Assembly (NCBI GenBank): GCA_001051155.2
Contig: JYIP02000007.1
Location: 64,342 to 128,341, forward strand
Length of the DNA stretch: 64,000 nucleotides
Origin: Chrysoporthe austroafricana
Taxonomy: Eukaryota > Ascomycota > Sordariomycetes > Diaporthales > Cryphonectriaceae
Reading direction: 5' to 3'
In this document: piece by piece, positions 21,180 to 33,965 of the stretch
Numbering within the stretch: the stretch's first letter is position 1
Layout of the letters: each line of letters starts with the position of its first letter
The notes under the pieces: model-generated
Database searches by the model: none
The model's input: the letters and a program-made list of their open reading frames with translations, nothing else
What the model was told of the DNA's origin: nothing
Program-made: the position numbers and the translations under genes

Positions 21180-22340
21180 TATAAATTCTTATTTGCCGGG
21201 TAGCCTTTCTATTTGATAAGGTATTCGGGATTATAGTTTGGTTTGCAATGCTTGAGGATTCGTTCGACCTCGTATTCTGGCTTGTTATTTTCGACCTGGA
21301 TATTTTTATCTGTTTTGGTTAATTTTAGTATTAATTCGAGAAGCGAGATATGGAATACTGGATGGATTTTCATTCTATAGGGTAATGCAAGTTCAAAATT
21401 AATATTTGAGATTTTCTTTAGGATCCTGAATAGTCCCAATTTCTTATAATCCAGTAAGTAAGAGGGTCTTGTTATTTTAATATAATTTTTCTGTCAAACA
21501 AAATAGACTTTATTTCTTTCTTATAGGATTGGTTTTTTAATCCTTTTGGAATTAGTATATCTTATTATTCTTTCTTATACGAATTTTAGTTCTTTCTGGA
21601 ATTCTTTTTGAATTTTCTTAATTTTTCTGATTTGTCTATTTATAGCTTTTGCGTTTGTTCTTAATATCTTGTCGTAATAGGCTATCGGGTTATAGCTATA
21701 GAGTGCATAGAATAGTAATTTTTTCGTTATACTTATATCTGTACTATTATATGCAAATTGCGCTAAAAGTAAGAAGTCGATTTAGTTATCCTATTCGTAA
21801 TTTATATAATATTGTAAATATTATTTGATAATCTGGTTAGTTCTTTCCGTTTATCCGTCCGTTTGTAAGTGGAATGCTATGGATATTTTCTGTTATATTC
21901 CGAATAGCTTCGTAAATAAGGTCTAGAAGTTTGATACGAACTTTCTGTCTTTATCGGAAATAATTTCCTTGGACATACCGTAATTGGCTATAACTGTTCG
22001 GAAGAACGTATATGCGAATTCTTCCGCTATGCTGCTTTCTTTATATAGTAGGAAGTAAGCATACTTGCTTAGTTTGCAAACTATTACTAGAATGCTGTTA
22101 TACTGTACTCTAATTAAGGGTTTTCGTAAGAAGGGTAATTTTGTAATAAAATCCTAGCTAATGGATTGCCAAACCGCTTCCGGAATCGGGAATGGTTAGA
22201 ACAAGCTATAGGGCTTATAGTATTCAATCTTATTTTTCTTGCAGCTATCGCATTCTCGTAAAATTCTTTCGATTCTTCGTCTGAGTCCTAGCAAGTTCCA
22301 GTATCTTTTGATTCTTTTGTAAATGGCTCTGATTCCTTGG
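21180..22340 (-). pseudogene. Element 1 integrase and chromodomain
   Basis: The minus strand shows a zinc-finger remnant (RILRECDSCKKNK), a core with SILVIVCKLSKYAYF, EIISDKDRKFVSNF and HLQTDG followed by ERTNQ, and a C-terminal part with FHISLLE and YEVERILKH. The chromodomain continues PEYLIK-stop-KGYPANKNL-stop-EP, where both stops replace conserved Trp codons (TGG to TAG). Family: retroviral-type integrase with a chromodomain, which in chromoviruses steers insertion to heterochromatin. Confidence 0.8.
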
Positions 22341-22499
22341 TAACTATATGCTAGTACATTATGCATAGTCCTGATATATTTATCCTATTTTTCGGGGGTT
22401 ATATTTTCAGGATTTCTTTCCCGATTTTCGATTCTGATAATCGTATTGAGTTCTCTTGCTTCGTTTACCAGGCTGCTGTCTTTATCCTGCTTGAAGATA

Positions 22500-23800
22500 T
22501 TCTGCAATTTTTTGAATTCCGTATCCTAGTAATCTGATCGTCTGCTAAGAGCGTCCGCTCTACCGTTTTCTGATCCTTTGCAATATACGATTTTTAAGTT
22601 AAACTATAAGAGGAATTCTGCTTATCTGACTTATCGTTTATTTAAGATTTTTATTATTATAAATATTATTAAGTTTTTGTAATTTGAATATATTATTATC
22701 TGGTATTTTGTTCCGATTAGATAGTATTGCTATTCCTTAAATGCTTTAATAATTGCTATTAGTTCTTTGTCCGGGATGCTATAATTGAGTTCTGGGCCGT
22801 TCAGCTTTTTTGAGAAGTTGCTTACGATCCTGAAGCGTTCTTGGTTATCTCGCTAGCTTAATTATCCGCCAAATGCGTAATCTGATATATCGGTTTCAAT
22901 CTCAAATAGTTTATTTGGGTCTGCTTTGCAAAGTATGGGTTCTAATATAACTTATTTTTTGATTTTATCGAATGCTTCTTATACTTCCCTGGTCTATTCG
23001 AATTTGCAGTCTTTTTTCGTAAAGTCCGTAAGTAAGCGTGCGATCTTGCTATAATCCCGAATGAATTGCTAGTAGAAGTTAGCATAGCCGAGAAATGCTT
23101 TGATTTCTTTAATTTTTCCTGGTATAAGCCATTTTTCTATTACTCGAACCTTATTTTTTTGCATACTGATTTGTTTTAATTCGATAATATAGCTTAAGTA
23201 ATCGACTTTCTGCTAATAAAACTAATATTTGCTTGGTTTTATAAGAAACTTATTATCCTATAACGTTTGAAATACTTATCGTACGTACTATTTATATAAC
23301 GCGAAATCTTTGGAATAGATAAGGATATTATCAAGGTAAACGATAACGATAGTATCCAAATATTCGCAAAAGATATCGTTAATCATTTCTTGGAAAGACG
23401 CGAATATATTGGTCAATCCAAAAGGCAAGATTATATATTCGAAATGTCCATAACGGGTCCTGAATGCTGTTTTCCAAATATTATTTTCTTTGATCCGGAT
23501 ATAGTAATACCTTTCTTTAAAATCTAATATAGTAAACCATTTTATTCCTATCAAACGATCTCGTATTTTTCTTATTAATAGTAGGGGATAGCGGTTTTTG
23601 ATTGTAATATCGTTAAGTTGCCGATAGTCTATACAAAATCGTAATTTGCCGTTTTTCTTTGGAACGAATAGGATTGGGTATCCTGCTAGTAATCGTAATT
23701 TCCGTATATAGCCTCTCTTAAGGTTTTCGTCGATATACTCTTTGAATGCCTTGAGTTTTGCCTGATTAAGCTTATAGATAGAGTAATTCTGCGGCTTTGT
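22500..23800 (-). pseudogene. Element 1 reverse transcriptase and RNase H
   Basis: On the minus strand WFTILDFKERYYYIRI, TAFRTRYGHFEYIILPFGLTN and FQEMINDIF are standard gypsy RT blocks. The catalytic YLDD motif reads YLDN (23328-23339), a single G-to-A change that would abolish activity. RNase H follows at lower coordinates but is too broken to mark catalytic residues. Confidence 0.8.
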
Positions 23801-24359
23801 CCTTTCTTTCAGTAAAATCTTATAGTCGAAAGGGCTATATTCGGGTAAGCCGTTATCGAATCTTCTTTGCTATAGCTTTTTGAATTCGTAATACTCCCGT
23901 AATACATTTTTGAGGTCTGGTAATGGGCTTTTTTCGTTTTTTGCGATCTGTAAGAATATAAAGTATCGCTATACGTATTTTATTTCGTTAGCTTCTTATT
24001 TCTGGGGTTTTTTCGTTTCTGGTAGTCTCGGGTATTTATCGGGTACCGAGCCGAATTGCCTTCTAGCGTATTTGTATTATAGGAGCTATATTTCTTTATA
24101 GTTCTATAATCCATATTCTCTCGTATTGCTCTGTGCTTAACTAAACCTTTATTAATCGATAGTTACTTGTAATCTTAGTCTGTCTTTAATTTTCGTCTGG
24201 AAGTTCAAAGTATCCGTAACCCTTCCTTATATTATAGCTTGCCTTCCTGCTTTAGGGGTATTTATAAGCTTATTTGAGCGCATTTCGCTTATGCTATCTT
24301 CAATAACTAAGTCTCTTTTTCTATTAATAATTGCAACCTTTTCAGTAGGTATGGCTTAT

Positions 24360-24700
24360 TCCTATAAAATTTGGCTAGTAGTTCAATCGATTCGAGAATT
24401 GTATTTTTTAAGCTAAAATATTCCCAAAATTAATTCATATTATGCTATATTTGTAATATCAAAAGTAACGTTCGTTATAAGGCTTTGGATTAAGATAAGT
24501 AAATAATTAGTTTCTATATCGATTACTCTTAGGTTATACGTAACCGATTTTCCTTCTATAATATTGAATCTGTAAGGATCTTTCTTTTGCATTTAGGGAA
24601 TTCGTTCCCTATTAATGATTTCTAGCAAGATGAAATTTCCTTATGCGCTACTATCTAGTAATGCGCTATATCGTTATCCTTTAATATATATGTCCAGAAT
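24360..24700 (-). pseudogene. Element 1 aspartic protease remnant
   Basis: On the minus strand LLDSSA-stop-GNFI (Asp near 24653) matches the retropepsin D-S/T-G-A motif with the Gly lost to Ser. Downstream ELILGIF-stop-LKKYNSRID corresponds to the usual LG-PWL-HNP-IDW block. Confidence 0.65.
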
Positions 24701-25849
24701 AATATATTCCTTGTTCTTTTTAGTAATAGCATATAGGGATTTCCTAGTCTTGATTGGCTATTATCTTATTACAGGCAATCCTTCCCTTTTGGGGTATTTC
24801 GGGCGTTTCTTGCTGCTTGTTATGCTAGCTTCCTTATTTGGGCATAGCTTCGCTACCGATTCTTTTCGATTTTCTGCAGCCTATGCCAGTTTTTGGCTTT
24901 GTCCTATGCATATATAGAATATGCTATTACGTAGCATTATCCTTACGTAGTCTTTCTATCGACGTATGCTCGAGGGCAGTTATCCGGTAGCCCAATATAT
25001 GCGTTATTGTTTTCGATATGCAAGACCTTTCTGTATTTTCCTTTCTTTTCCGTAACGGGATAGATCAATTAGTCCTATTCCTTAAATAAGAACCAATTGT
25101 ATTTAACTTTCTTGCTAAAATATATCTAGCAGTTATAATAAATACAGCTAATCCAGGCAAGTTCATAATGATAAAGGTATAAGTAACTAATCTTTCCGTT
25201 TTCTTGGAATAGGCATCCGCTATTCTGAAATAATATATTTTGGAAAAGTTCTTTTGTCGTAAGCCTATAAATAATATGCTTAACTTCCGTATATTTGGAT
25301 ATCTATTTGCTATAATTTTGGCAGTTCTTTTGCTAATAGTAAGCTATTTCTTCTGATAATTCTTTATCGGGAATTGGAATTAGTAGGTTATCCGGCTGCC
25401 TATCGGGATATACTGATTTTTCGATAGTATTGCTGGGTATCGGTAATCCTGATCGTATAATACCGATTTCTTCTTTTATTATGCTATTTTATTATCGTTT
25501 CAGATAGTAGTTTAAAAGGTATTTCCTTAAATCTTTTTCGCTTTGCGAAAGCCTTTCGCTAGAGCAATCGGAATCGCTATCCTGGATAATAATATCGTAA
25601 AGTAAGCCCTTTTTGCTTATAGCGAATTATTATTTTCCTTAAAGCTTATATAAGAATTATCCTGGAACTTTCCTTTTCTGAGAAGTGCAATACGCAATAA
25701 TCGTAATAGCAAGCTATCTAGCTAAAATTGCTATAATCAGGGTCCGCTGCTTATTTCAGTAAAATATTTTTGTTTAGTTAATTGGGTTCTTACTGCCAAG
25801 CAATATTAAGCTATTTCTCTAGGACTAGCTTCCATTTTCGCTTTTTTCG

Positions 25850-26790
25850 TTCTTATCGGCAATTACGAGCGATATAACCTTTCTTACCGCAATTATAATA
25901 AGTAATCCCTTTTCATTACTTACGTATAAAGGTATTTAGTTCTATAGGCTTAGCATATATAATGCCCGAATAGGCTGTATTATTCTTGCTTTTATATTGG
26001 AACTTGCGCTTCCTAGTATTTGGCTGATATTGCGGGATAGTATTATAGTTCTTCTGCTATTATTATTATCGTTTATATAGTTTATTATCGATTCGGATTG
26101 CTTTGTTAATAAACTTGCTAAGTTCTTCAGGTCGGTTTTCCTTGTAAAGTTCATCTTTAACTTCTTCCTTAAGTCCTGTATAATAAGTATCTATAAGAGG
26201 TTCGTCTTCGTAATTTAAGTAAATTACGATTTGCCGGAATCTGGCTGTATAGTTTAAAGCCGAACCGGTTTATCGAAATGCTTCTAATTACCGTATTATA
26301 ATGCGTTATTTATTCGGATTTCCAAAGGTTTTGACAAAGGCCGATTCGAAATTAGCATAGCGTTGGAAGATGCGTTTAGTATCTTCCGAGCGAAATTCTT
26401 TACTATTATCCAAATAATTGCGGAAAGTTGGCTCTTATTACTGGAAAGCCGTTCTTTCAAGGCAACTTCTTGCGAAATCGATCTTATCGTAAATGGTTCT
26501 GAACTGGGGTCCGTAATGCTTGAAATAAGCCTTGAATTATATCAAGAAAGCCTGAAAGTTTCTTCGAGTGCTTTTGTAAAGGCCGGGTTTATCGAGCTTG
26601 AAAGCCTTTGCCTGTTAGAAAGCGTTAAGGCGGATAACCTCATTTTTGACTTCCTCAAGTTATTAGTACAGAGCCATATTCTATTACTGGAGTTGCTCGT
26701 TAGTAAGGACGGTTAGTACCTTTTCCTGAAAGGCCTGGTTGCTGGATAAAGACGGGATCTGGGGCGCTATCGTATCCTGGGTATTGCTTA
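25850..26790 (-). pseudogene. Element 1 gag remnant with zinc knuckle
   Basis: The minus strand ends in YYNCGKKGYIARNCR (about 25857-25900), a CX2CX4HX4C zinc knuckle in which the first Cys and the His both read Tyr. Upstream sequence matches the gag of element 2 in broken frames. The plus-strand frame at 26363-26716 is the mirror of this gag, not a gene. Confidence 0.65.
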
Positions 26791-26832
26791 AAGGGTATAT
26801 ACTGGACCGATTTCGAATAAGAGTCGTCAAAA

Positions 26833-27245
26833 TATTATGAACGCTGCAGTAGATCCTAAGACGTACTGTAAAGTCAAGGGGTTTATGCTAATAAGAGCAG
26901 TGCCAAGTACGGGTTTTGAGTTTCAGGACGGGTTTACTTATATATCGCAATATTTATAAGCTAATGCGGCTATCAATAGTAGGGTCCAATTGATACTTAG
27001 ATTGACGACTGAAGAACTATCTATCTATCCGGCTGGTAATTTTCCCAGCCTTATATATCTAGTCTTTCAGTCCCTGGCTCATGGTTGCTTACTGGAACTC
27101 GCTATTGCTTACCGAGTCCCGGTAAGCTAGGCTGAGCCCTAATAACCCTAACCCTAGGTTACGTAATCTTTGCGAGGTATGCCTCCCCATTGTCTGGCCT
27201 AGGTTCTGTTTGGGGTTTCCTTCGTTTGCACGTTGGTTCATAACA
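26833..27245 (-). repeat. Element 1 5' LTR (413 bp)
   Basis: Ends GTTCATAACA, the intact inverse of TGTTATGAAC. It abuts a partial LTR of element 2 at 27246, with no gap and no target duplication. Confidence 0.9.
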
Positions 27246-27493
27246 TTTGTCTAGTAAATATCTTGTTCTTTATATATCCAGTTTTTCAGTTTTGGACCGA
27301 TAGAACCGATATCGAATATATCGGTCTATAGTTATATCGATAGGACCAATAGCGGTCCTGTCAGTCCATTCTCCTAACCCTGGCTTATATAAGCGCATAA
27401 TTGGATTTATAGCTAACCTTGAATTTCCTGGTACCAAGTAAGCCGTTTTAAGTAGCTTTGGTACTGCATCCTGGTCTTTATTAATTTATAATA
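27246..27493 (-). repeat. Element 2 partial 3' LTR
   Basis: Matches the last 250 bp or so of 33966-34406, starting at the TTTGTCTAGTAAATATC / TTTATTTAGTAGATATC alignment. The first part is missing at the junction with element 1. Confidence 0.85.
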
Positions 27494-27584
27494 TTATTCC
27501 CTTTTTATCATTTGATATCCTTATCAATTTTCCGTAAGCTTTCTCGCTTTTCCTTATTTTCCGTTATGCTTTCCTAATCAGGAT

Positions 27585-28194
27585 ATCGGGCAGAGTCGAA
27601 AAGTCTTATTATAAAAAGATTATCCAGAATAACGCCTTTTGCCTTTCGGTCTTTTCTTATTGCTCGGAAATGCCCGTTTGTTCTTCCTGCATTGACCGCA
27701 ACCTCTTTTGCGCTGCTTCTGAAGAGGATTTTTCCCGGTATGCGGAATGCATCCGCAATAAACGGGGAAATTGCGATATAGCTAGACTTTCCCCGATATA
27801 AATGCAAAAGATCGCAAGATAGTATTCCCAAGTTGAAACGGAATTGGAAGCAGCGGAAAGGGAAGCGATACTGGCAAATGCTAAAATCTTGCGCTTCCGG
27901 AAATAATATTGTCTATAGGCTAAGAAGATAGTGCATGCAGTTCGTTACGGATTGGATATTATTAAGGAGTTAGAGAGGTTAGAAGCCGAGGAAGCCGAGG
28001 AGGAGCGTTATAAGGCCGAGGCCGAGTATTGTGCTATAGAGCTTTTCGTTCCTAAAAGTCCTTTCCCGGAAAGTTTCGATTTCGAAACTGCTTTGCAATA
28101 GTTTAGTTCCGAGGTTAATTGGTCCGTTATTATTTCAGAGGTTAAGCCCGAAAATACGGCTAGTTCTTCTAGTATTAACTATTTTTCTAGTTAA
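27585..28194 (+). pseudogene. Antisense Cys-rich/coiled-coil ORF of element 2
   Basis: Single frame, antisense to pol, with four internal stops at CAA/CAG-like positions. The position matching the element 1 start ATG reads ATA (27585). From the internal ATG at 27670: MPVCSSCIDRNLFCAASEE, then RYAECIRNKRGNCDIA, then coiled coil (VETELEAAEREAILANAKI, LDIIKELERLEAEEAEEE) and a Ser-rich end SSSSINYFSS. This is the clearest copy of the Cys motif in the window. The reverse-strand frame at 27574-27831 is its mirror. Function unknown. Confidence 0.6.
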
Positions 28195-28369
28195 CTAGTC
28201 GGTCTGTCTTATTGGGAGGATTCTTATATCCTGGTAGCTGCTTTTTCCAGTAAATCTGGAATGCTTGTTTTGCATTGGCTAAATTTTTGGTTAGTTTCCA
28301 ATTGTTTTCGTTTGAGTAATATCTTTTCTACTTAATCAGATATTTTCTATAATTCGTTAATCTTTAATA

Positions 28370-31300
28370 TTTAAGGATTCGTTCTATTTCGTATTTTGGT
28401 TCGTTATTTTCTATTTATGCTATATTATCTATTTCGGCTATCTTAAATGCAAGTTTAAAAAGCGAAATGTAAAAGACCGGGTAGATTTTCATTCCGTAAG
28501 GTAATGTAAGTTCGAAATTAATATTTGAAATTTTTTTCAAAACTTTAAATAATCCGAATTTCTTATAATCTAACGAATGAAAAGGTCTGGTTATTTTAAT
28601 ATATTCTTTTTGTCAAGCGAGGTAAATTTTATTTCTTTTTTACAGAATTAGTCTTTTAATTCTTTTGGAATTAGCATACTGGGTTATTCTTTTTTGTACA
28701 AATCTTAATTCTTTTTGCAATTCTTTTTGTATTTTCTTAATTTTCTTAATTCGTTTCTCTGCCGCTTCCGCATTTATTTCTAGTAATTCGTTATAATAAG
28801 CTATCGGGTTATAGCTATATAATGTATAGAATAATAACTTTTTTATTATATTTATATTTGCATTATTATATACGAATTATATTAGAAATAATAAGTTAAT
28901 CCAGTTATTCTATTCGTAATTTATATAATGCTATAAATATTATTTAACAATTTGATTTATTCATTTTATTTATTTATCCGTTTATAAATAGAATATTATA
29001 AATATCTTTTATTACGTTCCGAATAATCTCGTAAGTAAAATCTAAAAGTTTAATACGAATTTCTTATTTCTATCGGAAATAATTTCTTTAAATATACTAT
29101 AATTAGCTATAACCGTTCTCAAGAATATATATACGAAATCTTTTGCTATACTGCTTTCTTTATACGGAAAGAAATAAGCATATTTGCTTAGTTTGCAAAC
29201 CATTATTAAAATGCTATCGTATTGCATTTTAGTTAAAGGTTCTTATAAGAGAAATAGCTTAATAATAAAATCCTAGCTAATAGATTGCCAAATTGCTTTC
29301 GGGATAAGAAGCGGTTAGAATAGCTTATAAGGCTTATAGTATTCAATCTTGTTCTTTTTGCAGCTATTGTATTTTTATAAGATTTTCTTAATTCTTTTCT
29401 TTAATTCCGGAAAATTCTAATATTTCTTAGTTCTTTCATACGTAGCTTTGATTCCTTAATAGCTATATGCTAATATACTATATATATTTCGGATATATTT
29501 ATCTTATTTTTCGGGAATTATATTTTCTAATCTTTTTTCATTATTGCTAATTTTGATAATTATATCAAATTCTCTAGTTTTATTTACAAAGTTGCCATTT
29601 TTATTTTGCCGAAAAATATTTTGGAATTCTTTTAGCTTTATCCTTTAATAATCTGATTGCTTGCTAAATGCATTTGCTTTGCTATTTTCTAATCTTTTGT
29701 AATAAACGATTTTAAAATCGAATTATAAAAGAAATTCCGCTTATCTAATTTGCCATTTATTCAGAATTTTTATTATTATAAATATTATTAGGTTTTTATA
29801 ATCGGAATGCATTATAATTTAGTATTTTATTCCGATTAAATAGTACTGCTATTCCTTAAATGCTTTTACGATTGCTATTAATTCTTTATCCGGGATGCTA
29901 TAGTTAAATTCTAAACCGTTCAATTTTTTTGAAAAGTTATTTATAATCCTAAAGCATTTTTAGTTATCTTATTAATCGAATTGTTTTCCTAATATATAGT
30001 CTGATATATCGGTTTCGATTTCAAATAGTTTATTTGGGTTTGCTTTGCGAAATATAAATTCTGATATTACCCGTTTTTTAATTTCGTTAAATGCTTCTTA
30101 TATTTCTTATATTTATTCAAACTTTCAGTCTTTTTTCGTAAAATCCGTAAAGGGGCATATAATTTTGCTATAATTCCGAATAAATTATTAGTAAAAATTA
30201 ATATAACCAAAGAATATTCTAATTTCTTTTATTTTTTTTAGCATAAATTATTCTTTTATTGCCTGGACTTTATCCTTTTATATGCTAATCTTGCTTAATT
30301 CTATCGTATAACCGAAATAATTAACTTTTTATTAATAGAAATAATATTTACTTAATTTAACTAAAAAGTTATTATCTTGCAAAGTTTATAATACTTGCTA
30401 TATATATTATTTATAGAATTCGAAATCCTTTAAATAAATAAAGATATTATTAAAGTAAACGATAATAATAATATCCAAGTATTTGCGAAAAACATTATTA
30501 ATCATTTCTTGGAAAGATACGGGCGCATTAGTTAATCCAAAAAGTAAAATAATATATTCGAAATATCCGTAACGAGTCCTGAATACCGTTTTCCAAATAT
30601 CGTTTTTTTTAATTCAGATATAATAATATCCTTCCTTAAAGTTAAATATAGTAAACCAGTTTGTTCCGATCAGCCGATCTCGCATTTCCCCTATCAAAAG
30701 CAAAAGGTAGCAGTTTTTGATTGTAATATCGTTAAGCTATCTGTAATTTACGCAAAGTTGCAATTTGCTATTTTTCTTAAATACGAATAGGATCGGGTAT
30801 CTTGCTAGTAATTGTAATTTTCGTATATAGCCTCTCTTTAAGTTTTCATTAATGTATTCTTTGAATGCTTCGAATTTCGCTTAGTCGAATTTGTAAATAG
30901 AGTAATTCTTGGGTTTCGTTCTTCTTTTCAGTAAGATTTCGTAATCAAAAAAGCCGTATTTTAGTAAACCGGTATTAAATTTCTTTTGCTATAACTTCTT
31001 GAATTTATAGTATTCTCGTAATACGTTCTTAAATTCTAGTAATAATCTTTTTTCGTTTTCCGAGATTTGGAAGAATAAAAAGTACCGTTAAGCGTATTTT
31101 TCTTCCGTTACTTCCTTTTTTCGTTTGTATATCTTGGTTTCTAATAGCTTTAAGTATTTGTTATTTATAAGGCCAAATCTCTTTCTGTAATCTTTTTATA
31201 TTTGCTATTTCGAAAGCGGTATTTCTTTATAGTCTTATAATCTATATAATTTCGTAATGCTTTATACTAAATCGGTTTTCTGTTAATTGCTAATTGCTTG

Positions 31301-31950
31301 AATTCCTAATCTATTCCCAATTTGTATTTGTAAGTTCGAGAAATCCGTAACCTTTCCTTGCTATTCGGCAAGTGCTTTTGCTTTAAAGGTATATTTAAGC
31401 CCATTTGAACGCATATTCCCGATATTATTCTCAGTAATTAGGATTCTCTTTTCTCTATTAATTACGACTATTTCAATAAGTATAGCTTATTCTTATAAAA
31501 TTTAGCTAGTAGTCCAATTAATATAAAAGTTATACTTTTTAAGCCAAAATATTCTTAAAATTAACTTATATTATATCGTATTTATAATATCGAAAATAGT
31601 ATTTGTTATAAGGCTTTAGATCGAAATAAATAAGTAATTAGTTTTTATATCGATTATATCAAAGTTATATGCAACCGCTTTTCTTTCTATAATATTGAGT
31701 TTATAAGGATTCTTTTTTTATATCCAGGGAATCTATTCTTTATTAACGATTTCTAGCAAAATAAAATTTCTTTATATGCTATTATCTAATAGTACGCTAT
31801 AATATTGCCCGTTAATATATATATTCAAAATAATATATTCCTTTTTATTATTCGTAATAATATATAAAGACTTTATAATCCTGATTGGCTATTATTCTTT
31901 TATAGGCAATCTTTTCTTTTTAGGTTATTTTATATTTATTTCGCTACTTG
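28370..31950 (-). pseudogene. Element 2 pol remnant (protease to integrase)
   Basis: The best frame, 29042-29227, gives SILIMVCKLSKYAYFFPYK, then RTVIANYSIFKEIISDRNKK and FVLNF, the integrase core around the second catalytic Asp. RT is recognised by alignment with element 1. No frame is intact. Confidence 0.75.
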
Positions 31951-32949
31951 CCTTACCGACCTTCTTGCTTAGCTTTAAGTATGCTGCCTTACCTTCTCGG
32001 CCTTTTGCAATTAATATTATTCTTTAGCTTTATTTTGCATATAAATAGAATATACTATAATATAGCATTGCTCTCAAATCGTTCTTTCTTAAATATACTT
32101 CCAAAAGCAATTATCTAATAGCCCGATATATGCATTATTATATTCGATATGCAAAACCTTTCTGTATTTCCCTTGGGATTTTATAATAAGTTAGATCAAT
32201 TAGTCCTATTCCTTAATTGGAAACTAATTATATTTAATTTTCTCGCTAAAATATATCTAGCAGTTATAATATATGCAATATATTCAGGCAAATTTATAAT
32301 AACGAGGGTATAAGTAATTGATCTTTCTATTTTCTTGGGATTCGTATTCGCTATTCTGGAACGGAATGCTTTGGAAAAGTTCTTTCAGAATAAGTCCGTA
32401 TATAAAGTATTCCACTTTCGTATGCTTGGTTACCCAGTTACAGTTCTTGAAGTAATTCGGTTTAATACGCTAAGCAACTGGTTTTCCTGTTTTCCCGATA
32501 AGTCCTTTTTCGAATATCTGGGTTAGCAAATTATCTGGCTATCTATCTTATAATATTATTTTGTCAAGCATAATATTAAGTATTAGTATTTGCGTATTGA
32601 GTTCTTCTTCTATTGCTCTTTCTTATCGTTAATCGAAATATATTTCTAAAGGGAATTTTCTCAAATCCTCTTCCTTAATATCTAGCAAGTTGCTTAAATA
32701 ATCCGAATTGCTATCGTTTATAGCCGTATTATAGAATGGGCTTTTTCTTTTTATAACGAGTTATTATTATCCTTTAAGTTTACATAAAAATTATTTTAAG
32801 CTTTCTTTTGCCGAAAAGTATAATAAGCAGTAATCTTAATAACAGGCTATTCAGCTTATATTGCTATAATTAGAGTTTGCTATTTGCTTTAATAGGATAT
32901 TATTGCTTAGCTAATTAAGTTTTTATTATTAAGCGATATTAACCTATTT

Positions 32950-33960
32950 TTCCGGAACTAGCTTTTATTCTCGCTTTTTCTTCTCTTAATAGCAATTACA
33001 AATAATATATTTTTTCTTGCTATAATTGTAATAAGTAATTCCCTTGCATTATTCTCGTATAAAGGCATTTAATTCTATAAGTCCGGTATATATTATACCC
33101 GAATAAATTATATTATTTTAATTGCTATACTGGAACTTGCATTTTCTAAAATTAAGTTAATACTAAAGGGTATTATTGTAATTTTTCTGCTATTATTATT
33201 TTCGTTCGTAAAGCCGATTATCGATACGAATAGCCCTATTAATAAATTTATTAAATTTTTCGAACCGGTTTTCCTTATAGAATTCGTCCTTAATTTCTTC
33301 TTTAAATTTTGCATAATAAGCATCTATAAAAAGCTTATTTTCGTAATTGAAATAGGCAATAATTTGTCTGAATTTAGCCGTATAATCTGCTATTAATCCT
33401 ATTTGCCGAAATATTTCCAATTGCTATATTATAATGCGTTACTTATCCGGATTCCCGAAAGTTTTAGTAAGGGCTTTCTCGAAATTAGAATAGTACTGGA
33501 AGATACGCTTGGTATTTTCGGAACGGAATGCATTATCGTTATCCAGGTAATCGCGAAAAGTAGGTTCCTATTACTGGAACGTTATTCTCTCAAGTCGGCT
33601 CTTTGCGAAATCGATTTTGTTATAAATAATCCTGAACTGAATACCGTAATGCTTAAAGTAGGCTTTAAGTTGGGTTAAGAAAGCCTGAAAGTCTTTGCAA
33701 ATGCTTTTGTAAGGCCCGGGCTTATTAAGCTTGAAAGCCTTAGCCTGCTAAAAGGCATTGAAGCGGAAAACCTCGTTTTTAACCTTCTCGAGCTATTGGT
33801 ATAGGGCTATATTTTGTTCCTGGAATTGTTCGTTAATAAGGATAACTGGGTTTTCTTCCTAAAAGGCTTAGTTGCTAAAAGAAAACGGGGTTTAAAGCGC
33901 TATTATATTTCTGGTATTATCTAAAGGGTATATACTAAACCGTTTTTGAATAAAAGTTAT
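32950..33960 (-). pseudogene. Element 2 gag remnant
   Basis: On the minus strand MEIFRQIGLIADYTAKFRQI, then YYAKFKEEIKDEFYKEN and FINRAIRIDNRLYERK. This is the conserved retrotransposon gag block (ADYAAKFRQ ... AIRIDNRLYER). A broken zinc-knuckle region follows at lower coordinates. Confidence 0.75.
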
Positions 33961-33965
33961 CAAAA

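Larger units (their letters stand above)
19922..27245 (-). mobile_element. Ty3/gypsy chromodomain retrotransposon, element 1, degraded
   Basis: A 7.3-kb element read on the minus strand. LTRs of exactly 413 bp lie at 19922-20334 (3') and 26833-27245 (5'), bounded by TGTTATGAAC and GTTCATAACA. A purine-rich tract (AAAAAAGGGATAA on the minus strand) precedes the 3' LTR. The order gag, protease, reverse transcriptase, RNase H, integrase, chromodomain defines the Ty3/gypsy chromovirus arrangement. All long frames are broken. The flanks do not match as a target-site duplication (TATTA versus TTTGT). It is the least damaged repeat in the block. Confidence 0.9.

Noticed and set aside
26363..26716. 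117-codon plus-strand Leu/Glu-rich frame
   Set aside because: Mirror strand of the element 1 gag, whose minus-strand identity is supported by the gag block in element 2.
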